The notes: generated by a model not told the origin, from the sequence alone. A DNA stretch of 15,210 bases from a bacterium (GCA_018402095.1 JAGYJO010000016.1:1-15210); one strand, 5' to 3'. Positions 1 to 7,722 are shown, counted from the stretch's first letter. Numbers and translations are program-made.

Positions 1-963
1 GTGGGACTTTGTGCGCTCATTGCACCCTTTAATTTTCCTCTCAATTTGGCAGCACACAAAATAGCACCGGCCATTGCCGCTGGGTGTCCTTTTATACTCA
101 AACCAGCATCCCTTACACCACTCACAGCCCTACTTCTCAAAGATATTTTGGCAACAGCTGGACTCCCACCAGGAAGTTGGGCCATTCTACCCGCCTCTCG
201 CGACGTCGCGGACCAACTCATCACAGACCCTCGAATTGCACTCCTAAGCTTTACGGGATCACCAGATATAGGCTGGGACATGAAACAACGTGCCGGTAAA
301 AAGAAAGTCGTCCTAGAGCTCGGCGGTAATGCCGCATGTATCGTCGATGAAACCGCTGAGCTCGACAAGGCTATTCCGAAAATTGTTGCAGCCGCCTTTG
401 GCCAAGCCGGACAAAGCTGTATCAGCGTCCAACGTGTTCTGGTACACAAATCACGCTTCGAAGAGGCTGTCGTCATGCTCAGTGGCCTCGCCAAACAAGT
501 CAAAATCGGACCCTTGATTTCAAAATCTGCCGCCGATCGTCTGGCCTCATGGATCAAGGAGGCCATCGCCACTGGCGCCATGTGCCACTGCGGCGCCCAA
601 CAAAATGGCGCCTACATCCAGCCCACCATCCTCAGCCAAGTTCCCAAAACGTCTCCCCTGGCATGCCAAGAAGCTTTTGGCCCCGTCATGTCCGTCACCC
701 CATTCACCCATTTCGACGACGCATTGGCGGCCGTGAATGACAGTGATTTTGGGCTCCAAGCCGGAATCTTCACGACGCTCATGTCACGGGCCCACCAGGC
801 GTTCGAGACACTCGATGTCGGCGGTGTCATCATCGGTGATGTCCCGTCTGTACGCTTCGATCACATGCCCTATGGCGGGATCAAAGACAGCGGATTTGGC
901 AGAGAAGGTGTTCGCTATGCTATTTTGGAAGATTATACGTATGAGAAGATTTTGGTTTGGTAA
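1..963 (+). CDS. Aldehyde dehydrogenase family protein, 5'-truncated by the window edge
   Basis: NAD(P)-dependent oxidation of an aldehyde to a carboxylate; the substrate cannot be told. The visible 320 residues cover the back two thirds of the ALDH fold, and family members are usually about 450-500 residues, so the true start lies left of position 1 and the GTG at position 1 is probably internal. Visible landmarks, numbered from that codon: the PFNFP segment with the oxyanion-hole Asn at 11, the cofactor-binding Lys in ILKPA at 34, FTGS at 84-87, the general-base Glu in LELGG at 106, the catalytic Cys in GQSC at 140, and the Glu of EAFGPV at 224. The end (PYGGIKDSGFGREG) is also typical. All catalytic positions are present, so the enzyme looks functional. 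Its last 44 bp overlap the end of the convergent DCC-family gene. Confidence 0.93.
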   Translation: MGLCALIAPFNFPLNLAAHKIAPAIAAGCPFILKPASLTPLTALLLKDILATAGLPPGSWAILPASRDVADQLITDPRIALLSFTGSPDIGWDMKQRAGKKKVVLELGGNAACIVDETAELDKAIPKIVAAAFGQAGQSCISVQRVLVHKSRFEEAVVMLSGLAKQVKIGPLISKSAADRLASWIKEAIATGAMCHCGAQQNGAYIQPTILSQVPKTSPLACQEAFGPVMSVTPFTHFDDALAAVNDSDFGLQAGIFTTLMSRAHQAFETLDVGGVIIGDVPSVRFDHMPYGGIKDSGFGREGVRYAILEDYTYEKILVW

Positions 964-1354
964 ACCCACAAACACCGGAAATTTTTTGACGCCGTTTGGC
1001 AACCTGCGCATAAGCCCACCCCAATAGTTTTTTGCACAATGGGATTTTCATCGTGATATAAAAAGGCCACATCCACCAAATCTTCGAAGCCACTTCGATC
1101 ACACAGTCAGGCCCCTTCAACAATCGTCCATCTGGTGTTTTGAGATGAATAGCTGTCATGAGAACGGTTTCCGTTTCACCAACCCAGGCAGTCAGACCCT
1201 CTGTTTGCAACGGCAAGACAGCAAATCCATAACGTTCAAAAAAAGCATATCGCTTACCCACCATAGCGGAACAAACGCCACAAGATCCGTCATAAATAAT
1301 AGTGCCATATTTGGTTTTCTTATCTAAGTCTGAAGCAGAACCCTCAAAACCCAT
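920..1354 (-). CDS. DCC-family thiol-disulfide oxidoreductase-like protein (DUF393)
   Basis: The 144-residue product carries the YDGxCxxC signature of the DCC family (thioredoxin-like fold, putative redox role); the CxxC cysteines are at residues 25 and 28. The aromatic-rich later part (KIWWMWPFYITMKIP, then WAYAQVAKRR) fits the usual family end. The frame is open further upstream to an ATG at 1420, but I chose the ATG at 1352-1354. It gives a normal family length and overlaps the helicase stop by 11 nt, as expected for translational coupling; the longer version would sit 77 nt inside the helicase gene. No strong ribosome binding site is seen. It is the last gene of the hemE-helicase operon and overlaps the aldehyde dehydrogenase gene tail to tail. 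Family call is firm; the physiological partner is unknown. Confidence 0.85.
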   Translation of the reverse strand: MGFEGSASDLDKKTKYGTIIYDGSCGVCSAMVGKRYAFFERYGFAVLPLQTEGLTAWVGETETVLMTAIHLKTPDGRLLKGPDCVIEVASKIWWMWPFYITMKIPLCKKLLGWAYAQVAKRRQKISGVCGFTKPKSSHTYNLPK

Positions 1355-3527
1355 AACGCTTCGGTTTGTCCCCGCTGTCCCTACTGTCAAAAGGGTCCGA
1401 AGGCTCGGCCATATCTGCAAAATCCGGCGCCGGCATATCCGTCTCTGGCGTCAGAGACCAACGTTCCAAGAGTCCCGAATTTTCCATCAACGCTTCCATG
1501 AGAAAACGACTGGGACGTGACATCACCATCCCAGGAATACGCTGTCCCCACCCCGCCTCTACATTGGGCTTCAGCAAATAAAGTTGTTCACTCGCACGGG
1601 TCATGGCCACATAGAGCAAACGCCGTTCTTCTTCCAATTGACGCATATCCCCCATCGCCTGAAAGGACGGCAAATACCCATCTACCAAAGAGAGAATAAA
1701 CACCACTTTCCATTCCAAGCCTTTGGACGAATGAATCGTAGACAAGGTCAAAACATCAGATTCACTGCCTGTTGCTGAGGTATCTACTTGCGACATCTGC
1801 GGCGGATCGATGAGCAACTCAGAGACAAAGGCCGACATATCATCATGCTTGGCGGCCAAATGTAACAAGGTATCAAAATCCGGTTCACGTCGCTTGGCAT
1901 CATCATAACGTTTCTCAAACAAAGGCTTAAAATAAGCCAACACATCCGCCAACACCAAAGACGGATTTTCGAGACTGGCCCAGCGAGAGAGCGTGGTCGC
2001 CAGATCCAGCAATTCAGAACCAAAGCGACGCCCAGCAAACTGAAAAAACACCTGATAAAGACGGTCATCATCTGTAATTGCATTTTGCTGAACAGCCATC
2101 GTCTCTGCAAACAAGCCCTCTGAAAGCGAATCTTCTGATAACGGCTCTGGCGGGTTTTGAAAAGCCACCACCAATTGCTCCGAAATATCCGACGCTGTTT
2201 TTTGACCCAACCCATCGAACATCATCAAGACACGGTTCCAACTCACCGTATCACTGGGGTTTTGAAGCACACGCAAAAAGGCCATGATATCTTTGACGTG
2301 GGCACTTTCGATAAATTTAAACCCACCAAATTTCTGAAACGGCAAACCCGCTGCGTGCAAGGCCAATTCCACATCATTGGAATGAAACCCGGATCGAAAG
2401 AGCACCGCCATTTCGGACAACGGAATCCCATCTTCGTGAAGTTCTTGAATACGCTGCACCACAAAAGCACTCTGCATATAAATATCCGACATATCGACAA
2501 ACACAGGCAGTTGACCCCCTTCTCTAGAGGTAAATAGTTGTTTATCAAAGGTCTCTCGGGATCTCGAAATCACGGCATTCGTGAGATTGAGAATAGGCTG
2601 ATAGCTACGGTAATTTTCTGCCAACATAATGCGAACCGCATCAGGAAAACGGTCATGAAATCCCGTCATATTGCGAATATCGGCACCACGAAACGCATAA
2701 ATACTCTGGGCATCATCCCCTACCACCATGATGTTGCCGCCAGGCCCCACCAAGCGCTCAACGATGTCCGCTTGCAAAAGATTGGTATCCTGATATTCAT
2801 CCACCATGACATAGCGAAACCGCTGCCGCAAACGCAAACAAAGTTCAGGCTCTGTCACCAACAAGCGCTGCAATTCAGTGAGCAAATCATCATAATCCAA
2901 AACATTCAGGCGTCTTTTGGTTGCGGTATAGGCCGCAAACATTTTTTCAATGCGTTCCGAAAACTCTGAAAATTGCGGGCATTCTTTGCCAACGATCTGA
3001 TCAATCGTTTGGTGCATATTTACATGCTTGCCAAAAATATCGGCCAAAGTTCCTTTTTGGGGAAAGCGTTTATCCGACTTCTGAGCCCCCATATCCGCAC
3101 GAACACCCGCTATCAAATCTTCCGCGTCTGACTTATCCAAAATCGTAAAACCATTTCGGTAGCCCAACAAATGGCCTTCTTGCCGCAAAATCATATGGGC
3201 AAAACTGTGAAAGGTCCCCCCCGTCACAGATTCACTACGCCTATCCCCAATGAGACTGGCACGACGCAACATATTTTGTGCTGATTTTCGGGTAAATGTC
3301 ATCAGCAAAATAGACGACGGGGACACCCCTTTATCGATCAAATGGGCCACTCGGTGTACCAATGTTTTGGTTTTGCCAGATCCCGCACCCGCGATGACCA
3401 AAACAGGCCCTTCAGTAGTCGTCACAGCCTGAATTTGCGCCGGGTTCAACCCCTCCACATGGGATGTGGCTACAGGTGCATCGGCTTTTGGCGTATAGCC
3501 TTTAAGGGTATATTTCTTTATTTCCAC
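1344..3527 (-). CDS. UvrD/PcrA/Rep-like superfamily 1 DNA helicase
   Basis: An ATP-dependent 3'-5' DNA helicase of the UvrD/PcrA/Rep group, expected to act in DNA repair or replication restart. The 727-residue product has the full set of SF1A motifs in order: the Q-motif region LNPAQIQAV near 27-35, Walker A GAGSGKT at 47-53, motif Ia TFTRKSA, motif II DEYQD at 243-247, motif III GDDAQSIYAFRGA, motif IV ENYRS, motif V TIHSSKGLEW at 597-606, and motif VI LLYVAMTRA near the end. The length matches the family. The start is a GTG at 3525-3527 overlapping the end of hemE by 10 nt; there is no clear Shine-Dalgarno, so expression probably depends on coupling to hemE. The 2B-region sequence is divergent enough that I cannot choose between uvrD, pcrA and rep, so no symbol is given. 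Confidence 0.94.
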   Translation of the reverse strand: MEIKKYTLKGYTPKADAPVATSHVEGLNPAQIQAVTTTEGPVLVIAGAGSGKTKTLVHRVAHLIDKGVSPSSILLMTFTRKSAQNMLRRASLIGDRRSESVTGGTFHSFAHMILRQEGHLLGYRNGFTILDKSDAEDLIAGVRADMGAQKSDKRFPQKGTLADIFGKHVNMHQTIDQIVGKECPQFSEFSERIEKMFAAYTATKRRLNVLDYDDLLTELQRLLVTEPELCLRLRQRFRYVMVDEYQDTNLLQADIVERLVGPGGNIMVVGDDAQSIYAFRGADIRNMTGFHDRFPDAVRIMLAENYRSYQPILNLTNAVISRSRETFDKQLFTSREGGQLPVFVDMSDIYMQSAFVVQRIQELHEDGIPLSEMAVLFRSGFHSNDVELALHAAGLPFQKFGGFKFIESAHVKDIMAFLRVLQNPSDTVSWNRVLMMFDGLGQKTASDISEQLVVAFQNPPEPLSEDSLSEGLFAETMAVQQNAITDDDRLYQVFFQFAGRRFGSELLDLATTLSRWASLENPSLVLADVLAYFKPLFEKRYDDAKRREPDFDTLLHLAAKHDDMSAFVSELLIDPPQMSQVDTSATGSESDVLTLSTIHSSKGLEWKVVFILSLVDGYLPSFQAMGDMRQLEEERRLLYVAMTRASEQLYLLKPNVEAGWGQRIPGMVMSRPSRFLMEALMENSGLLERWSLTPETDMPAPDFADMAEPSDPFDSRDSGDKPKRYGF

Positions 3528-4528
3528 GCTTTGACCGTATCAATCAAGATTTTGACATGGTCTGGATTCATATCCGGCAAAATACCATGCCCCAGATTAA
3601 ACACATGCCCTGGATAAGGACGTAAGGATGCGATCAATCGATTGGCCCGTTCACGCAAAACAGCCGGCGGAGCATATATCAACATCGGATCCAAATTCCC
3701 TTGTACCGCTATACGACGTGCACCTATCGATTTTTTGATCCCCACGATATCGGACTGCCAGTCACAGCCCAAAACATCGGGTGCCATATCCAACACCAAC
3801 GGATGAAAACCACCCATTCCTTTGCAAAAATACGTCAACGGCACATCGGGGTTATAGGCTCGTAACTCTCGAATAATCCGAGAAACAAAGGGCATAATCC
3901 ACGTCTGAAAATCATCCCAAGACAGTAAACCCGCCCAAGTATCAAACAATTGCAGTGCGTGAACACCCGCATCAACCTGAGATTTCAAATAGCCAATGGT
4001 CACCACCGTCACGCTTTCGAGAACCTGTCTGAAGGTTTCAGGCTCTGAAATCATCATTTGTTTGGTGGCTTTCAAATCAGGACTGCTACCGCCTTCCAAC
4101 ATATAGCAAGCAACAGTCAAGGGTGCACCCGCAAACCCAATCAAAGCCGTTTCCTGTGGTAAGCGTTCACGAATCAATCGAATCGCTTTGGGGACATAAT
4201 CCAGCTTAGCCAATGCCTCTTCCGGCGTTCGCAAAACAGACGCAATCGTCGTCGAGAGTAGCGGCGGTGTCAAAACAGGCCCTTTTTTCTCCACGAAAGT
4301 AAGGGTTTGGCCCAAGGCCTCAGCCACCACCAAAATATCAGAAAACAAAATAGCCGCATCGGGGCCAAATGCATCGATGGGTTGCATCGTCACTGTCGCA
4401 GCCAATTCAGGATTATGAATCATTTCCATAAACCCATAACGGTCTCTCATCGCACGATACACCAGCATATAGCGACCAACGGCATAATCCATATCGGCGG
4501 TCTGGGGTTTCAAGGCAACGGGCAGCAT
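3518..4528 (-). CDS. hemE: Uroporphyrinogen decarboxylase with a frameshift-damaged N-terminus
   Basis: Decarboxylates the four acetate side chains of uroporphyrinogen III to give coproporphyrinogen III in heme synthesis (cytosolic, no cofactor). The 336-residue frame is clearly HemE from about residue 18: GRY 18-20, ELAATVTMQP, ILFSDIL with the catalytic Asp at 64, GFAGAP and YMLEGG with Tyr at 142, QGNLDP, and FNLGHG with His at 314. The N-terminus is abnormal. The family has PxWxMRQAGRY; here residues 11-20 read ADMDYAVGRY, so the invariant Arg (Arg37 in the human enzyme) and Gln are missing. The expected RPPIWIM is present in another frame at 4483-4503, and a likely original ATG at 4539-4541, with a GAGGT site, is in the third frame. 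The reported ATG (4526-4528) has no ribosome binding site. First gene of the operon with the helicase. Activity is doubtful unless the indels are sequencing errors. Confidence 0.85.
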   Translation of the reverse strand: MLPVALKPQTADMDYAVGRYMLVYRAMRDRYGFMEMIHNPELAATVTMQPIDAFGPDAAILFSDILVVAEALGQTLTFVEKKGPVLTPPLLSTTIASVLRTPEEALAKLDYVPKAIRLIRERLPQETALIGFAGAPLTVACYMLEGGSSPDLKATKQMMISEPETFRQVLESVTVVTIGYLKSQVDAGVHALQLFDTWAGLLSWDDFQTWIMPFVSRIIRELRAYNPDVPLTYFCKGMGGFHPLVLDMAPDVLGCDWQSDIVGIKKSIGARRIAVQGNLDPMLIYAPPAVLRERANRLIASLRPYPGHVFNLGHGILPDMNPDHVKILIDTVKAWK

Positions 4529-4549
4529 CCAGATAAAGCATAGTAATGG

Positions 4550-4554
4550 ACCTC
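4550..4554 (-). promoter_or_regulatory. Shine-Dalgarno GAGGT pointing to the original hemE start
   Basis: GAGGT on the minus strand lies 8 nt before an ATG at 4539-4541. That ATG opens MLYLDAARCLETP, which has the right length and place for the start of HemE but is out of frame with the rest of the gene. This suggests the ancestral start was here, not at 4528. Confidence 0.5.
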
Positions 4555-4604
4555 ACAGGTTTTTTCATTGTAACCGGCAAGACGGTTACGGACCAGTGGA
4601 ATTG

Positions 4605-4780
4605 ATCGTATGTAATCATTTCCTAGATGGGGGGGGTACAGGGGGCGAAGCCCCCGAAAAAACACTTTCGCTCAGCAAAGCTGAGCGAAAGTGGAGGATT
4701 AACAAAGGGCTTAGTTGGTCCCTGAGGCATCTCGAAGGGTGGGTCCCAGTTAGCCCCCCTGGCGTAGGAAACGGTTACTA
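4605..4780. repeat. Hairpin-rich intergenic repeat, copy 1
   Basis: A 176-bp unit starting ATCGTATGTAATCA and ending in GGCGTAGGAAACGGTTAC. Inside are a GGGGGC-GAA-GCCCCC hairpin (4641-4655) followed by an A-rich run, and a perfect 12-bp stem with an AAA loop at 4665-4691 (CTTTCGCTCAGC / GCTGAGCGAAAG). The unit is followed directly by a second, diverged copy. A fragment resembling the unit's end (GACGGTTACGG) precedes it near 4581. A minus-strand open frame crosses it but shows no protein-like features. Confidence 0.8.
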
Positions 4781-4966
4781 ATCGTATGTAATCACTTCCT
4801 AGACGGGGGTGCGAGCAACCCCGAAAAAAACATTCTTTCGCTGAGCGAAGCTGAGCGAAACTGAGCAAGCTGAGCGAAGCTAGCGAAGCTGAGCGAAAGT
4901 GGAGGATTAACAAAGGGCTAACGCCCTTTGGATCCCCAGTTACCCCTGGCGTAGGAAGCGGTTACA
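4781..4966. repeat. Hairpin-rich intergenic repeat, copy 2, with an expanded 10-bp microrepeat
   Basis: This 186-bp unit begins and ends like copy 1 and shares with it an exact block of about 30 bp containing GTGGAGGATTAACAAAGGGC (starting at 4691 in copy 1 and 4899 in copy 2). The single 12-bp hairpin of copy 1 is replaced by several imperfect units of GCTGAGCGAA (about 4840-4898). A second perfect hairpin, CAAAGGGC-TAAC-GCCCTTTG, occupies 4911-4930. The first bases of a third copy (ATCGTATT) follow at 4967. The differences between copies lie mainly in the palindromic parts, which suggests slippage or hairpin-driven change. Confidence 0.8.
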
Positions 4967-5009
4967 ATCGTATTAGGAAAGAGTGTAGACGCATACTCAA
5001 ACGCCACCG

Positions 5010-5015
5010 TATAAT
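5010..5015 (+). promoter_or_regulatory. Candidate -10 box for uppP
   Basis: A consensus TATAAT ends 10 nt before the ATG at 5026-5028 that looks like the original uppP start. No convincing -35 box is seen upstream, and there is no Shine-Dalgarno between the box and the ATG, so a transcript from here would have almost no leader. Confidence 0.35.
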
Positions 5016-5025
5016 GACCTGAATT

Positions 5026-5814
5026 ATGAAACCCACTCAAAACACTACTACTGGGTATTCTAGAAGGTCTGACTGAATTTTCAGTATCCTCCACAGGCCC
5101 ATCTGATACTCACCCAGGAAAAGCACTTGCCTTCCCTGAACATATTGCCGCAACATTTTGATGTTGCGATCCGCTGGTGCCATTGCTGCGGTCGTTGTGT
5201 TATATCGATCAGATTTCCCTAAAAGCTATTACATCCCAAATCGTGGACCAGCCCACTTTTCAAAAACCTTATCTGTGCCACTATTCCACTTCTGTAATCG
5301 CGGGGCTTCTCTTTATAGCACCATTAAAAGTTATCTATTCAATCCTATTGGGGTTGCCTGTGCCCTCATCATTGGTGCCATCGCTATGATCATCATGGAC
5401 ATCCGATATGGCAAAGCTCACGAGATACAAAGCATTGAAAAAATCACACCAAAACACGCCCTCGTGATTGGATTCGCCCAATGTATGGCCTTATGGCCAG
5501 GGATGAGCAGATCCGCATCCACCATGATAGGCGGTCTCTATATGGGGCTCGATTACAAAACATCTGCAAAATTCTCCTTTATGGCCGCAGTTCCATTGAT
5601 GGTAGCTGCCGTTTTGTACGACTTGATCAAAGGGTTTCATAATTTAGACAGCCACAGCATCAGCCTCATCGGCATCGGCATGGGGACCGCTTTTATCGTC
5701 TCTATTTTGGGTATCAAAACCTCACTCAAAATCTTACACACCTACGGGTTCAAACCTTTCGCCTATTACCGCATTCTACTCGGTCTCTCGATACTCGGGT
5801 TTTATTTGTTATGA
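5026..5814 (+). pseudogene. uppP: Undecaprenyl-diphosphate phosphatase, 5' part broken by several frameshifts
   Basis: UppP (BacA) is an inner-membrane enzyme that dephosphorylates undecaprenyl diphosphate so the lipid carrier can be reused for cell-wall synthesis. The intact 3' frame (open from 5158) matches the family from about YSTIKSYLFNP onward, with the catalytic-loop motif ALWPGMSRSASTMIGG and several membrane helices, ending normally at 5812-5814. The N-terminal half is present only in pieces: GILEGLTEF then VSSTG (frame of 5051-5098), HLILTQ (5100-5117), ALAFPEHIAATF (5123-5158), FDVAI (to 5171), GAIAAVVVLY (from 5176), LICATIP (to 5288), SVIAGLL (5291-5311). Each piece is in a different frame from the next. 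The catalytic Glu residues of EGLTE cannot be joined to the rest in one protein. Translation from TTG 5158 or ATG 5161 would lack them. Probably a pseudogene, unless the indels are sequencing errors. Confidence 0.8.
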
Positions 5815-5824
5815 CCCCACACAA

Positions 5825-7546
5825 ATGAAACATAAAACTACACCTTCAAACGGCTCACTATCCAAGTGGCGCTCCCTAGGCGGACTACTCCTTCTACTGG
5901 CTATTTTAGGTTACAGCAGCACCGTACAGGCCGTTATTACACTGGAACACATTACACCTAGTTTTATTCGACACCCGCTAGATAGCGCCTACCTTGTCTG
6001 CAAGACACTCAAAAATAGCGATGAAAAAGCATCTCTTATGCGTGAAGTCGCTATCAAATACGCCATCTCAGGAGACACAGGCATCGCATTTCAAATTGGA
6101 CTCGAATTACAAAAAACATTTCCTGAAAGCCCTTACAGCAAATTCATTTTCCCAGAAATGGGTGCTGCGCTTGCTCAAAATGGGCAACGAAACGATGTCA
6201 TGTCGCTTCTTTCAAAAATAACCGACAATACACTCAAACAACACACATCCGAATATGTTGCACTCGCTTATATCCAACAACGCCAACTCGACATGGCCCA
6301 GTCTTTTATACGTAACATCGACAATACTGCCAAACGGACACGGTTATCACTCCAATTGGCTGAAGCTTACGCAAATGATAGTTTTTTCCAAAAAGCAGAA
6401 GAGCTTCTCAAAGATATTCCGCCTACACAATCCAAGAACCAAACACTGCAAACCATAGCTTTATTGGCCGCAAAAAGTCACCAAATCAATCTATCCCAAT
6501 TACTGCTTTTACAACTCACCGACCCTGAAATGCAAGCAAATGGATTGGTTGATATCGTCAATATCGGCAGCAACAATCAACAATTCCCAGAAAGCCTTCG
6601 TATCGCAAATAGCATCATCCCAGCAAAACACCGCGCCAAAGCACTGGCCTACCTTGCTGGAAACTACGCCAAATACCGCTTATTTACGGATGCATGGACA
6701 CTTACCAATGGACTCAGTACAGACGCCAAAGACATGGCCAATTCACGTATAGCCAAAGAACTCGGCGAATTGGGTGAATTACCAAATGCAACAACAGCAT
6801 TGGCACAAATCAAATCACAGGATTATAGATTTGACGCCATCATGGGCATCTGCAAAGGGCATGTCCAAGAAGGCAATTACGAACAAGCCGTTCAACTGGT
6901 ACAAGACATTAAAGACGTTGAGTTGCGAAACAAAGGGCTTGTTTTGCTCGCTGAAATGATGGGAAACACCAAACAATTTCATTATGTCCAACTACTCATC
7001 CGTCAGTTCAGACCCAACTCAATCAAAGATCAGGCATTTTCTCGCTACACCATGACATTTATGCGACATGCCGCATCGTCTCGGGTATTGCGTATTACCG
7101 AAGAAATTAGCAACACCCCATTACGCAATGAAACACTTAAAAACATCACAGATTATTATCTCAATACAGGGCAATTTTCAGAAGCAAAACACAGTATCTC
7201 CGCATTATCGATACCAGAAGAACGCCATGAAATGTATTTAAAAAGTGCTCAAGTGGCTATCAACAATAACAACAGTATGATGGCCCAGGAATTTCTGACC
7301 AGCGACCTCGACAAAGCAATAGCCAATATCCAAGATAAAGCAGAAAAAGCATCCGCACTTGCAGAGATAGCCATACAGTTCACCGCATTACAGCAAACAG
7401 ACAAGGGAGAACGCGCAACAGAAGAAGCTTACAACCTCGTCAAAGGCCTACCCAACTGGCAACATAACGCCAGACTACTGACCCTCATCACCAATCTTTT
7501 CCAATTATCACAGAGGACCCCGTTACAGCCTACCAAATCATTATGA
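5825..7546 (+). CDS. Secreted helical-repeat (TPR-like) protein of unknown function
   Basis: I recognise no specific family. The 573-residue product starts with a basic stretch and a hydrophobic core, LGGLLLLLAILGYSS, ending in a VQA-like signal peptidase I site near residue 36, so it should be exported to the periplasm or beyond. The rest is almost wholly helical, built from loosely repeated units of roughly 30-40 residues of the A-x-x-Y/L-A-x-x-G/N-x-x-x-x-A type (for instance EYVALAYIQQRQLDMAQSFI, then LAEAYANDSFFQKAEELL). This is typical of TPR or Sel1-like solenoids that scaffold protein contacts. There are no enzyme motifs, few cysteines and no further membrane segment. It begins 10 nt after the uppP stop without a strong ribosome binding site and is probably co-transcribed with it, hinting at an envelope role. 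The frame is intact, unlike that of its neighbour. Confidence 0.8.
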   Translation: MKHKTTPSNGSLSKWRSLGGLLLLLAILGYSSTVQAVITLEHITPSFIRHPLDSAYLVCKTLKNSDEKASLMREVAIKYAISGDTGIAFQIGLELQKTFPESPYSKFIFPEMGAALAQNGQRNDVMSLLSKITDNTLKQHTSEYVALAYIQQRQLDMAQSFIRNIDNTAKRTRLSLQLAEAYANDSFFQKAEELLKDIPPTQSKNQTLQTIALLAAKSHQINLSQLLLLQLTDPEMQANGLVDIVNIGSNNQQFPESLRIANSIIPAKHRAKALAYLAGNYAKYRLFTDAWTLTNGLSTDAKDMANSRIAKELGELGELPNATTALAQIKSQDYRFDAIMGICKGHVQEGNYEQAVQLVQDIKDVELRNKGLVLLAEMMGNTKQFHYVQLLIRQFRPNSIKDQAFSRYTMTFMRHAASSRVLRITEEISNTPLRNETLKNITDYYLNTGQFSEAKHSISALSIPEERHEMYLKSAQVAINNNNSMMAQEFLTSDLDKAIANIQDKAEKASALAEIAIQFTALQQTDKGERATEEAYNLVKGLPNWQHNARLLTLITNLFQLSQRTPLQPTKSL

Positions 7547-7619
7547 ATTTACCGAGGTTAGAAGACCAAGTTTCATTTTTATTACAAGCACCAAATCAAG
7601 TGCAAAGTGCAAACTCAGA

Positions 7620-7722
7620 AAAAAGCGACGCGCTATCTTGAGAGAGCTGGCCAGATCAGCACAGCTACGGCCCGCTGGGAAAGGCCACGAACTTAGCCAG
7701 GGCTGCCATTTGAGACAGCCCC
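7620..7722. other. GC-rich, structured-looking non-coding stretch
   Basis: Between two AT-rich flanks lies about 100 bp of GC-rich, gene-free sequence with several short inverted pairs: AGCTG/CAGCT at 7646-7666, GGCC/GGCC near 7669-7686, and GGGCTG/CAGCCC at 7700-7721. TTGAGA-x-AGC occurs twice in direct orientation (about 7638 and 7710). The last hairpin may end transcripts from either side, but no U-run follows it. It matches no RNA family I recognise. A small RNA or an insertion-sequence end remnant are both possible. Confidence 0.3.

Noticed and set aside
1784..2215. Minus-strand frame of 143 codons inside the helicase gene
   Set aside because: It is a shadow in another frame of a well-supported helicase; its Trp/Cys/Arg-rich composition is not protein-like.
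4834..4900. Short regular repeats suggesting a CRISPR array
   Set aside because: Units of about 10 bp lie directly next to each other without unique spacers, and there are no cas genes; this is a microrepeat.
4623..4913. Minus-strand frame of 96 codons across the repeat island
   Set aside because: It is made of the hairpin repeats themselves (Ser/Leu/Phe-rich, low complexity) and is not shared in frame by both copies.
7700..7721. GGGCTG/CAGCCC hairpin as a terminator of yajQ or of the helical-repeat gene
   Set aside because: The stem is only 6 bp with a 10-nt loop, and no T-run follows on either strand. It is kept only as part of the unassigned stretch.
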